From positions 1 through 56,324 of the IMG/VR virus record IMGVR_UViG_3300027969_000124: a DNA stretch of 56,324 bases; one strand, given 5' to 3'. The DNA is from a virus. The notes under the pieces are model-generated. The model did no database searches. It had not been told where the DNA came from and saw only the letters and a program-made list of their open reading frames with translations. This document shows, piece by piece, positions 14,211-21,667 of the stretch. The translations under genes and the position numbers were made by a program. The stretch's first letter is position 1. Each line of letters starts with the position of its first letter.

Positions 14211-15920
14211 TTATGCGACCAATTTAATTTTGTTGAATGCGATAGCACCAAGGTCTTCTACCTTGCGAACGATCACCGAATTTTTGTAGATGTCTGTCAC
14301 GTCAGACATGATGCCGACACCTATCGTTGTGATGCCCAGTGACTCACCCGCTTTGACCTGATCACGCACGGCAGAGGGGTTGCCACGTCCATCGGTGATC
14401 ACAAAGCAGATCTTGCGTTGTGCATCTGTACCGTGCAACATCTCATGGGCATAACGCACTGCAAAAAAGTCATTAGTTCCACCGCCTGAGATAACGTTGG
14501 GCATGACAGCCAATGCCTTCTTGGCGGGTAAGGCGAACGGTTTCAGCACTGCTGTCTCGCATCCAAATGTCAGCACTGCCGTCTGCACTTGTGCAGAGTT
14601 AAGCGCATCGACCAGTGATGCACAGGCATTGAGACCCGCTTGGATGGGGGATAACTTGCGCTTGAAGTTGAACATCGAACCCGATACATCCAACACGATC
14701 ACGACAGCGGAGTCGATACCATCGACATCTAATCTACGTTTAAACAGGCGATCATTGCCCGATGGAATTGTGTGCAAGGTACGCACGTTGACCGACCCCG
14801 ACTTGCGTCCGACTTGGTGATCGCTTGTGCCTGTGTTATCGAACAAGCGACGAACCTCGAACCGTAACTTGGCAGAGACGTTCACGTCAGCGTTCAGTTC
14901 ATAGTGACGTTGATTGCGGTAGTGCGACTCAGTGAGACCGCTCGACTTGGAGTACGTACCGTCAGCACCCGCACCATCGGGTGCTTGGTTAGTTGGCTCG
15001 ACCTCACGTGCGTAGGGGAGATTACCCTCGTTGTCAGTTGGGTTTTGAGCGTCACCCACTGGAGCGTCCGAACCATCGGATGCACCCTCACCCTCACCCT
15101 CGTTCTGATCGGGGCTTGTAGACCCCTTCTCGCCCTTCCCTGACCCCTCGCCCTGACCCTCGCAAGGTTGACCTTCTGTAGGTTGACCCTCGCCCTTGCC
15201 CTTGCCCTGACCTTTGCCCTGACCGTCACCTTGTGGCTTAGGGTTGGGGTTGGGTTTAATGCTCTTCAATTGATCGGCAACCCACAGGGCGATAGCCAAG
15301 GTGTCTTCACTGGTTTTAGCGGTAGCAAGGCGGTCACGTGCCACGTCAAATATTGGCTTGAGACCGTTAGCCAATGGCACTTTGCGAGTCGCATGTTTAC
15401 GTGCATAGACAGCCAACACAAAGGGGTACTGCTCAGGGCTAGACCAATCGACAGGTTGTGTGAAAGATTCAGCGACCATACCATCGACCAGTGAGGAGAG
15501 GAGACCCTCAGCATTGCCGACTAACTTCTCGTCGATACAACGGTGTTCGATCATTGCGTCTTCCAGTGCGTTGTGCAGTGAGCGGACATAGTGAACCTCA
15601 GTGCGTCCGACTTGGAAGTCGGTGTACTTACGGTGCAACAACTCATGCAAGATGAACCCAACATAACGCTCGAATACTGGGCGGGTGATCACTGCATTGT
15701 CGGCAACGTTATGCAAGACGATGTCACCGTGATTGTTGATCTTGGCAGTGGGTGTCCATGCGTCCCATGCCACGGTCACTGGGGCAAGGGCTAACTCCTT
15801 GCAGATTTTGTGGGTAGCCTGTTCGATGGCTTTGCGAAACTCGACCCCGTTTAAACGGCTACGTGAAAACACTACGCATTTGTCACCACCAACGATGACG
15901 TGTTTTGTTTGTTGTTGCAT
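14211..15920 (-). CDS. VWA-domain metallopeptidase-like protein (CobT/DUF2201-like)
   Basis: A 569-residue protein. The N-terminal domain carries HELLH (92-96) and ALEDAMIE (118-125), matching the zinc site of VWA-associated peptidase-like domains. Residues ~222-330 are a low-complexity linker rich in G, Q, E and K. The C-terminal VWA domain has the MIDAS motif DVSGSM (411-416) and GGGTNDFF. Encoded next to a MoxR-type AAA+ ATPase, the usual partner of such proteins. The pair resembles CobS/CobT in layout, but no other cobalamin gene is present, so a chaperone or remodelling role is likelier. AAGGAG precedes the ATG. Confidence 0.85.
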   Translation of the reverse strand: MQQQTKHVIVGGDKCVVFSRSRLNGVEFRKAIEQATHKICKELALAPVTVAWDAWTPTAKINNHGDIVLHNVADNAVITRPVFERYVGFILHELLHRKYTDFQVGRTEVHYVRSLHNALEDAMIEHRCIDEKLVGNAEGLLSSLVDGMVAESFTQPVDWSSPEQYPFVLAVYARKHATRKVPLANGLKPIFDVARDRLATAKTSEDTLAIALWVADQLKSIKPNPNPKPQGDGQGKGQGKGKGEGQPTEGQPCEGQGEGSGKGEKGSTSPDQNEGEGEGASDGSDAPVGDAQNPTDNEGNLPYAREVEPTNQAPDGAGADGTYSKSSGLTESHYRNQRHYELNADVNVSAKLRFEVRRLFDNTGTSDHQVGRKSGSVNVRTLHTIPSGNDRLFKRRLDVDGIDSAVVIVLDVSGSMFNFKRKLSPIQAGLNACASLVDALNSAQVQTAVLTFGCETAVLKPFALPAKKALAVMPNVISGGGTNDFFAVRYAHEMLHGTDAQRKICFVITDGRGNPSAVRDQVKAGESLGITTIGVGIMSDVTDIYKNSVIVRKVEDLGAIAFNKIKLVA

Positions 15921-15932
15921 GTTGTCTACTCC

Positions 15933-17417
15933 TTAGATGTTGTTAGAAATAAATGTCTCGTCGATGCATGCCACACGGATCGCTTCCAGTGCGGTAGCCG
16001 ACTCTGAGGGTTGGCGGTTGGCGATAGTCGCATCCCACGCATCCTTCACAGGCAAGACCTTCAATGCTTTGATGAATGCCACGACAGAGCGGATGCTAGG
16101 TGCGTCCACGATATCGGCACTCTGTACCTTCTGACGTGCCACACGCACCGACTTGAGTACGTGCTTGGCTAGATCCTTGGTGCATCCAGTGTGACGCACG
16201 ACAGCGTCGATCTCAGCGTCGATGGGTAGGTAATCCATGCGGATCACCTGTGCAAAGCGGTCAATGAATGCAGAGTTCATCGCCTTTGTACCCGCATAGC
16301 GTCCGCTCTCATCGCCCGAACCAAGGGTGTTATCAGCACCGAACACTAGCACCCCAGTGGCACGCTTATGCACCTGACCGCCATAAGACACCGCACTATT
16401 GGGTTCGAGGAAACCGTTCAAGATCGCCAAGATGGCGGGGTCTAGGTTGCTTGGCTCGTCCAAGAGGATGACAGTGGATGGATGGGCATAACCCATTAAG
16501 AAATCTTTCTTCTCAAAGTAAGTACCTTTGACAGGGTCATAGCCTGTCGCACCGATGAAGTCTTCCACTTGCGTTTGCTTGGTAAAGTTTATGCGTTTAA
16601 ACGCACGACCTGTGTAGCCCGCAAAGTTGCGAGCGGACTCGCTCTTGCCTGTACCCTTGTCACCGCCCATCCATACTGGGGACTCTGTCACGTCAGCCAA
16701 GAGGAAGTGACGCAAGACCTTCTCAGTCCACACAAAGTAGGGATCGATGGCGGGGGCAGAGGGGTCATTCCAAATGCGAACCATTACAGGGTTGCCCTTG
16801 GGGTCTAGCACCTCGACACCGAACACGTCCAGTGCGGTCTTGGTATCGGTCACGTAGACACTCGCAATGTCAGCGACAGTGGTTTGTACACCCGCTGTCT
16901 CGACTGCCGTCTTGAACGGTGCGAATGCGTCAGCGACTACCTTGTTGACGGCACGTGTGATGGAGTCTTCATCGATGTTGACTGCCCCGATGGCGGTCTC
17001 TGCCTTGTCGAGTCGGTTTGCAACACCGCTTGCGAACTTGGCGGTTGAAACGATGGAGTCGCTGAGACCCTCTATTTTTTTGAGCAGATCAACTTGAACA
17101 GCGTTAGCCCTTTGCAGTGCGTCGAGGGCGGTTGTCTCTGCACGTGATGCGACAGCGGACGTTGCGTCCAGTTGTGCGCCTAGAGCGGGGTCAGTGCCTT
17201 GCGGAGCGGATTGGTAGGGGGTTGACTTGCGGATCGCTTCGATACCAATGTCGGGTGAATGACTGTAGTTGTCGATCACGTAAAGGGTGAGGGTATCGAT
17301 CTCTTCGATCGGGTTGAGGTTCGTGCCATGACCTAGCACGTGCAATGCACCCTTGCGGACAGCAGAGGGGATGCGTGAAATTTCGGTGCGAATTACGGTG
17401 CGTGTGGATGCGGACAT
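15933..17417 (-). CDS. MoxR/CobS-type AAA+ ATPase
   Basis: A 494-residue protein started at ATG 17417, where AGGAG is 8 bases upstream; the ATG at 17423 is too close to that site. Walker A GGDKGTGKS (251-259), Walker B VILLDEPSN (~316-324), a pore-loop-like region and a sensor FGADN are visible. The N-terminal ~190 residues include a coiled-coil (RAETTALDALQRAN...LLKKIEGL) not typical of MoxR. It likely drives the VWA protein encoded 12 bases downstream, and the SprT-like protease gene is just upstream. Confidence 0.87.
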   Translation of the reverse strand: MSASTRTVIRTEISRIPSAVRKGALHVLGHGTNLNPIEEIDTLTLYVIDNYSHSPDIGIEAIRKSTPYQSAPQGTDPALGAQLDATSAVASRAETTALDALQRANAVQVDLLKKIEGLSDSIVSTAKFASGVANRLDKAETAIGAVNIDEDSITRAVNKVVADAFAPFKTAVETAGVQTTVADIASVYVTDTKTALDVFGVEVLDPKGNPVMVRIWNDPSAPAIDPYFVWTEKVLRHFLLADVTESPVWMGGDKGTGKSESARNFAGYTGRAFKRINFTKQTQVEDFIGATGYDPVKGTYFEKKDFLMGYAHPSTVILLDEPSNLDPAILAILNGFLEPNSAVSYGGQVHKRATGVLVFGADNTLGSGDESGRYAGTKAMNSAFIDRFAQVIRMDYLPIDAEIDAVVRHTGCTKDLAKHVLKSVRVARQKVQSADIVDAPSIRSVVAFIKALKVLPVKDAWDATIANRQPSESATALEAIRVACIDETFISNNI

Positions 17418-17434
17418 TGTCATTACTCCTATGT

Positions 17435-18031
17435 TTAAACGGTGAAGAGATCGCCATCGACTGGGCATGTAGGCAGTCCATAGGATGCCCATTTTGAGGT
17501 CAGTCGCACGGTGTAGCCACATGATGGGCAGTAGGCTTTCAGCATGCGAGTGCCTTGTTTTTTCTTACGCTGTCCCACTGTCAGTGAGCCATGTGGGTAT
17601 GCACCCAGTGATTCGATAATTGCACCGTAGGTCTGAGCAAACCCACTAGCACCACGTGTAGCACCCCACGGTTCTCTACGTGTGGGGTCTATTGGTTCGA
17701 GCATCATTGCCGATGCGATTTTTTGGAAGTTGATACCGTGGTTAAAACCCCCCTTGGCGGTATGGCACAACTCATGCACCACTACCTCGAATACCTCGCT
17801 TGGACTAGCCAACTTGGGGTGTATGAAGATCTCATGGTGACCGTCCGCAGATGCGGTATCGATCCAACACTCGCCAATGGCATTGGAGCGGAGTGCGTTA
17901 GAGGGAAGACCGCACGTCAGGCGAACCCTCTCAGGTAATTTAGAACCCGCAACCTCAAAGGCGGGACGTAACTCTTGGAATGCTTGGGTGAGCCATTGCT
18001 CACGTGTGGCATGGATGGTAGGCAGTGTCAT
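17435..18031 (-). CDS. SprT-like zinc metallopeptidase
   Basis: A 198-residue protein with HELCH (86-90), a third histidine in FNHG (H98) and a C-terminal zinc ribbon (CPSCGY, TCPVDG). This is the SprT/Spartan arrangement, implicated elsewhere in cleaving DNA-protein crosslinks. Its stop codon is inside a GTTTAAAC palindrome 16 bases before the ATPase start, so the three genes form one transcript. It is preceded by a duplicated two-hairpin leader (18051-18089). Confidence 0.85.
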   Translation of the reverse strand: MTLPTIHATREQWLTQAFQELRPAFEVAGSKLPERVRLTCGLPSNALRSNAIGECWIDTASADGHHEIFIHPKLASPSEVFEVVVHELCHTAKGGFNHGINFQKIASAMMLEPIDPTRREPWGATRGASGFAQTYGAIIESLGAYPHGSLTVGQRKKKQGTRMLKAYCPSCGYTVRLTSKWASYGLPTCPVDGDLFTV

Positions 18032-18050
18032 AGGAATGATCTCCGATTAA

Positions 18051-18089
18051 GTAGCAAAATTACTACTCCAATGCCCCCGCAAGGGGCAT
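18051..18089 (-). promoter_or_regulatory. Two-hairpin leader A upstream of the SprT-like gene
   Basis: On the minus strand ATGCCCC/GGGGCAT (18071-18077 with 18083-18089) is followed by GTAG/CTAC around an AT-rich loop (18051-18066), then a GGAG ribosome site. Nearly the same module precedes the next gene upstream (18294-18333), with paired base changes that keep both stems. Confidence 0.6.
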
Positions 18090-18096
18090 CAGGGTA

Positions 18097-18276
18097 TTAA
18101 CTTAAGTCTTCTGGCTCTGCGTATGCAACGTTTTCCACTTCAAAATACCCGCTCTCAAAGTCCGCACAATGTGCCACTTCATCTAGCGCAATTTGTTCCG
18201 CATCATCAGCGTTACCCGCTTCAATTTCATAAGTGTGCCGTCCTACGTATGTCATAGTTACTTTGAATGTTGCCAT
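18097..18276 (-). CDS. Hypothetical small protein (59 aa)
   Basis: Started at ATG 18276 because GGAG lies 6-7 bases upstream; the longer frame runs through the leader hairpins. Begins MATFKVTMTYVGRHTYEIEA and contains NADDAEQIALDEVAHCADFE: a beta strand plus EEA-type helix, similar in layout to the 58-residue protein at 11265-11441. Function unknown. Confidence 0.75.
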   Translation of the reverse strand: MATFKVTMTYVGRHTYEIEAGNADDAEQIALDEVAHCADFESGYFEVENVAYAEPEDLS

Positions 18277-18293
18277 GTTGATACTCCAATTAC

Positions 18294-18333
18294 GTGGCGA
18301 AATTACCACTGCAAAGCCCCCACAAAGGGGCTT
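18294..18333 (-). promoter_or_regulatory. Two-hairpin leader B, paralogue of leader A
   Basis: AAGCCCC/GGGGCTT (18314-18320 with 18327-18333) and GTGG/CCAC (18294-18309) in the same order and spacing as leader A, again just upstream of a GGAG site. Relative to A, stem pairs change T-A to A-T and A-T to G-C, preserving pairing. Confidence 0.6.
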
Positions 18334-18346
18334 CACGGTATTAACT

Positions 18347-18589
18347 TCAAACGTCATATTCGTGGTGAACGATAGCGACCACTTGGCTATCGGTTTTTTG
18401 CATGACCGTCACACGCTTGCAGAAGTAACCTCCCGCTTCTTGGTAGGTCTCATGGTAGACCTGTGGCAAGAGCCACTCATGTGCCTGATCTTCTGTCAGG
18501 TTGTCATCACTACATGACAGCAAGAGGTATTGGTCTGAACCATCTATACCGTGCTGAATGCGACCTATGTTGGTGACTTTGATTTCCAT
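18347..18589 (-). CDS. Hypothetical protein, first gene of the second leftward operon
   Basis: An 80-residue protein with MEIKVTNIGRIQHG, CSDDNLTEDQAHEWLLPQ and FCKRVTVMQKTDSQVVAIVH; probably mixed alpha/beta. AAGGA precedes the ATG, and a small TTGGC/GCCAA hairpin (18612-18627) lies upstream, similar in loop sequence to leader B. Not recognised. Confidence 0.75.
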   Translation of the reverse strand: MEIKVTNIGRIQHGIDGSDQYLLLSCSDDNLTEDQAHEWLLPQVYHETYQEAGGYFCKRVTVMQKTDSQVVAIVHHEYDV

Positions 18590-18611
18590 GTTGTCAATCC
18601 TTTTTTACTGT

Positions 18612-18627
18612 TTGGCGAAAGTGCCAA
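18612..18627 (-). promoter_or_regulatory. Leader hairpin C
   Basis: TTGGC (18612-18616) pairs with GCCAA (18623-18627) around a 6-base loop, about 20 bases before the first start codon of the operon. It shares the TTTCGCCA segment with leader B on the minus strand. Confidence 0.4.
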
Positions 18628-18902
18628 GTTGGATTGTAATACTGTTTGTAAAGACCTTGCAATAGTTACCTGAGTAAAGTGTAGGGTTATTAGTAAGACG
18701 GTCAGTAAGGGTGTTTTTAACCGCTCTTATTAGTAGTAGACAACAGTAATGCTAAAGCAATCAAAACACAGAATGAATACTATAGTTACACCGACCGATT
18801 TAAAGGCTCAGGAAGGGGTCTAAAGTGATTTAGGCGGGGTAGGTATAGGCAAGGAAAATTAGGGGGCTTCCTGACAATCTGTAAACGTTTAGTATTAATA
18901 AG
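18628..18902. other. AT-rich divergent intergenic region
   Basis: No gene is seen between the leftward operon and the DnaA-box cluster. The sequence is AT-rich with several TATAAT-like hexamers on both strands, so the promoter of the leftward operon must lie here, but I cannot single one out. Confidence 0.4.
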
Positions 18903-19010
18903 TTATCCACGCAATCCACAGAATGCCTGTGGACAACTTTACTTATCCACAATTCTTTGACTGCCTGTGGATAACTGTTATAGTGCTGTTTATGCGAACA
19001 GTGTGGACAA
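18903..19010. other. DnaA-box cluster, candidate replication origin
   Basis: Five sites match TTATNCACA at 8 or 9 of 9 positions: 18903-18911, 18928-18936 (reverse), 18943-18951 (perfect), 18966-18974 (reverse, perfect) and 19002-19010 (reverse). A weaker sixth lies at 18912-18920. They sit in an AT-rich intergenic region between divergent operons. This is the arrangement of a DnaA-dependent origin, or of DnaA-mediated control of the late promoter. Confidence 0.6.
18957..18984 (+). promoter_or_regulatory. Candidate promoter of the late (terminase) operon
   Basis: TTGACT (18957-18962), a 16-base spacer and TATAGT (18979-18984): 5/6 and 5/6 to the sigma70 consensus. A perfect DnaA box (18966-18974) fills the spacer, so DnaA binding would compete with RNA polymerase. 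The start would be near 18991, 74 bases before terS. Confidence 0.5.
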
Positions 19011-19064
19011 AACAACAGTCTGTATGTTTAGTCAGGTTGCAAGTTAACAACAGGGGGATCGACT

Positions 19065-19685
19065 ATGGAAAAGACAACGAGGGATGAGTACCTAAAGGCA
19101 TTGGAGGAGACCGACGATGCTGATCAAATTGATAACGATGAAAACCCCGAACTGAGCGTAGCGGAACGGCTGGCACTCCAAGCAGACGCACCAAGACGTA
19201 GAGTAGATGGAGGAGTGGTAACAAGTGATAGATATAGACCATTGACAGCATCACAGACAGCATTTGTCTATGGAGTTGTACAGGGGAAGACACTAAAGCA
19301 AGCATACAAGGATGCGTACCCAAACGACAACAGCACAGACCAAGGGATCAGTGCAAATGCTAATAGGCTGTTTAAACATCCCAAGGTGCAAGACATGTTG
19401 CAAGACGCATGGGGCGAGATCGCAGAAAACCTTGTGGAGGATATGACAGCGACGAAAAGATATGTAATGAAACAACTACTCGAACAGAGTAAGACAGCCA
19501 AGCAAGAGGGATCGAAAATAAAGTGCCTAGAGTTACTGGGCAAAGCATCGGGTCTCTTCACCCAAGCAGAGGTCAAAGACGATAAGACCGTCAGTGCTGA
19601 TCAACTCAAAGGCGAACTAGCCAAGTACCTACGCACGCTGAAGAGGACAACTGGCATCAGTGACGTGGAGAGCAGATCTGTTTAA
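19065..19685 (+). CDS. terS: Terminase small subunit
   Basis: A 206-residue protein. The centre (RPLTASQTAFVYGVVQGKTLKQAYKDAYP) is the helix-turn-helix pattern of phage terminase small subunits, which recognise the packaging site. An acidic N-terminus and helical C-terminus flank it. First late gene, 250 bases before the LexA-like gene and upstream of terL. Its TAA stop is inside a GTTTAAAC palindrome. Confidence 0.85.
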   Translation: MEKTTRDEYLKALEETDDADQIDNDENPELSVAERLALQADAPRRRVDGGVVTSDRYRPLTASQTAFVYGVVQGKTLKQAYKDAYPNDNSTDQGISANANRLFKHPKVQDMLQDAWGEIAENLVEDMTATKRYVMKQLLEQSKTAKQEGSKIKCLELLGKASGLFTQAEVKDDKTVSADQLKGELAKYLRTLKRTTGISDVESRSV

Positions 19686-19935
19686 ACGCTAGGGGTGCTT
19701 GTGTGTTTAAACGGCATCAGAGTTCACCCACCGTCCCGCCACACCCCGCTGTGCATGAGCGACCACCCGCCTGCGCTTACGCTCTAATTCACACATCCCC
19801 TCACTTGTCCCTCGCCATTAGAACGTTCTCACCAGAAACACCCCCCCCTATGCTTTTCAATTTGGCTACCCCGGGGGTATATATATTTTCTAAAAAGGTC
19901 TTGCGAACGTTCGTATATGCGTTTAAACTACCTCT
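19686..19935. promoter_or_regulatory. Intergenic control region with two GAACGTTC palindromes
   Basis: No gene. Palindromes AGAACGTTCT (19820-19829) and CGAACGTTCG (19904-19913) resemble the Gram-positive-type LexA box core. GTTTAAAC occurs at 19705 and 19921. A GC-rich CCCCGGGGG followed by TATATATA lies at 19869-19885. Because the next gene encodes a LexA-like DNA-binding domain, autoregulation is plausible. Confidence 0.5.
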
Positions 19936-20166
19936 ATGACAAAGCGCAGTGAGTTAGTTCTGGACTTTATAAAGGCATACATGAGGATTCATGGTGTGCC
20001 TCCTTCCTATGAGGTAATAGCCAAGGGTCTAGGCTTAAAGGCTAAATCTAATATCCACAGGATTGTCCACAGGCTACAGGACGACGGGCTTATCCAGATG
20101 AAGCCTTATAAGTTCCACTCCATTAGGCTTGTTGATAAGTCAGCCAGAGAGATGGCTTCCCTCTAA
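19936..20166 (+). CDS. LexA-like DNA-binding protein without peptidase domain
   Basis: A 76-residue protein equal to the N-terminal winged-helix domain of LexA: VLDFIKAYMRIHGVPPSYEVIAKGLGL then KSNIHRIVHRLQDDGLI. The S24 autoprotease domain is absent, so it could not be inactivated by RecA-stimulated self-cleavage. Placed between terS and terL and fused to terL by a TAATG overlap. It may repress host SOS genes or time late expression through the palindromes upstream. Confidence 0.85.
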   Translation: MTKRSELVLDFIKAYMRIHGVPPSYEVIAKGLGLKAKSNIHRIVHRLQDDGLIQMKPYKFHSIRLVDKSAREMASL

Positions 20167-21659
20167 TGCTCACATCCGTAGAGATTGAAGAGTATTTACA
20201 GATAGCCGACTCGGTCTCCGAGAAAGACCGCAAGAAGATCATCCGCCTTTTAGAGGCGGATAGAGACAATAGATGTAGAGACTCCTTCATAGCCTTTGTG
20301 GAACACATGTGGCCTGTCTTTATATCGGGTAAGCACCACAAGATAATGTCTGATGCTTTCGAGAGGGTGGCTAGGGGAGAGTTAAAGAGGCTAATCATCA
20401 ACATGCCTCCCCGCCACACTAAGTCTGAGTTTGCGTCTTATTTGCTTCCGGCGTGGTTTCTGGGTAAGTTCCCGCATAAGAAGATCATCCAGACCGCACA
20501 CACTGCCGAATTGGCCGTGGGGTTTGGCCGTAAGGTTAGGAATCTAGTCTCCTCTGACGCATACGCACGTGTATTCACGACAGTTCTATCGTCTGACTCA
20601 AAGGCCGCAGGACGCTGGAATACTGACGTAGGCGGAGATTACTTCGCTATCGGTGTCGGAGGGGCGGTAACGGGTAAGGGTGCTGATCTATTGATCATCG
20701 ATGACCCGCATTCTGAGCAGGAAGCCAAGCAAGGCAACCCTGCTGTCTATGACAACGTCTATGAGTGGTATACATCTGGCCCTCGTCAGCGTTTACAGCC
20801 GGGCGGAGCCATCATTATTGTGATGACACGCTGGTCTAAGAGGGACTTAACGGGGCAAATCCTTAAGAATTCCTCTAAAGACGGCGTAGATGAGTGGGAG
20901 GTTATCGATTTCCCTGCCATTCTCCCGTCAGGAACGCCTTTGTGGCCTGCTTTTTGGAAAAAGGAAGAGTTAGAAGCCCTAAAAGCCGAGCTTCCAGTCT
21001 CTAAATGGGAAGCACAGTACCAACAGAACCCAACTTCAGAAGAAGGCGCGATCATTAAGCGTGATCAGTGGAGGATTTGGGAGCAAGAAGATGCTCCGTC
21101 CTGTGAATACATCATCCAGTCTTGGGATACAGCCTTTGAAAAACACAACCGCGCCGACTATTCAGCATGCACGACATGGGGAGTGTTCTATCATGCGGAC
21201 AGTAATGGGGAATCCAAGCCAAACATTATTGTTTTAGACTCGTTTAAACAACGCATGGAGTTTCCAGAGCTAAAGCAAAAGGCGATGGAGATGTGGAAGC
21301 AGTGGAACCCAGATACGCTTATTGTGGAGAAGAAAGCCGCTGGCGCTCCACTTATCTACGAGCTAAGGAAAATAGGAATTCCTCTATCGGAGTATACGCC
21401 GAGCAAAGGAAACGATAAGATAGCGCGTGTAAACGCAATTTCTGACCTGTTTGCGTCTGGCATCGTATGGTGTCCTGAGACCCGCTGGGCTGACGAGTTA
21501 ATTGAAGAATTAGCATCATTCCCCAACGGAGATCACGACGACCTTGTTGACTCGGCCTCTCAGGCATTACTGCGTTTCAGGCAAGGTGGATTCATAAGCA
21601 TCGACTCAGACGAACAAGATGAACCCGTCTACCGTAACCGCAGAGCGGTCTATTACTAA
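20166..21659 (+). CDS. terL: Terminase large subunit
   Basis: A 497-residue packaging motor. ATPase: Walker A-like PPRHTKSE (81-88) and Walker B LLIIDDPH (175-182). RNase H-like nuclease: D321 in QSWDTAFE, and a distal acidic cluster near DHDDLVDS. It pumps DNA into the prohead and cuts it. Length is normal for the family. Confidence 0.95.
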   Translation: MLTSVEIEEYLQIADSVSEKDRKKIIRLLEADRDNRCRDSFIAFVEHMWPVFISGKHHKIMSDAFERVARGELKRLIINMPPRHTKSEFASYLLPAWFLGKFPHKKIIQTAHTAELAVGFGRKVRNLVSSDAYARVFTTVLSSDSKAAGRWNTDVGGDYFAIGVGGAVTGKGADLLIIDDPHSEQEAKQGNPAVYDNVYEWYTSGPRQRLQPGGAIIIVMTRWSKRDLTGQILKNSSKDGVDEWEVIDFPAILPSGTPLWPAFWKKEELEALKAELPVSKWEAQYQQNPTSEEGAIIKRDQWRIWEQEDAPSCEYIIQSWDTAFEKHNRADYSACTTWGVFYHADSNGESKPNIIVLDSFKQRMEFPELKQKAMEMWKQWNPDTLIVEKKAAGAPLIYELRKIGIPLSEYTPSKGNDKIARVNAISDLFASGIVWCPETRWADELIEELASFPNGDHDDLVDSASQALLRFRQGGFISIDSDEQDEPVYRNRRAVYY

Positions 21660-21667
21660 GGATAAAC

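Noticed and set aside
14894-15494. Arg/Val-rich or Leu/Thr-rich frames over the VWA linker
   Set aside because: Shadow frames of the low-complexity G/Q/E/K linker on both strands, without ribosome sites.
14211-17417. Cobalt chelatase CobS/CobT for cobalamin synthesis
   Set aside because: The domain layout is CobS/CobT-like, but no other cobalamin gene is present and MoxR/VWA pairs are widespread with other roles; the linker and N-terminal extension also differ.
19686-19935. Small gene between terS and the LexA-like gene (frame 19703-19939)
   Set aside because: Pro/His-rich composition without ribosome site; overlaps regulatory palindromes and the LexA-like start.
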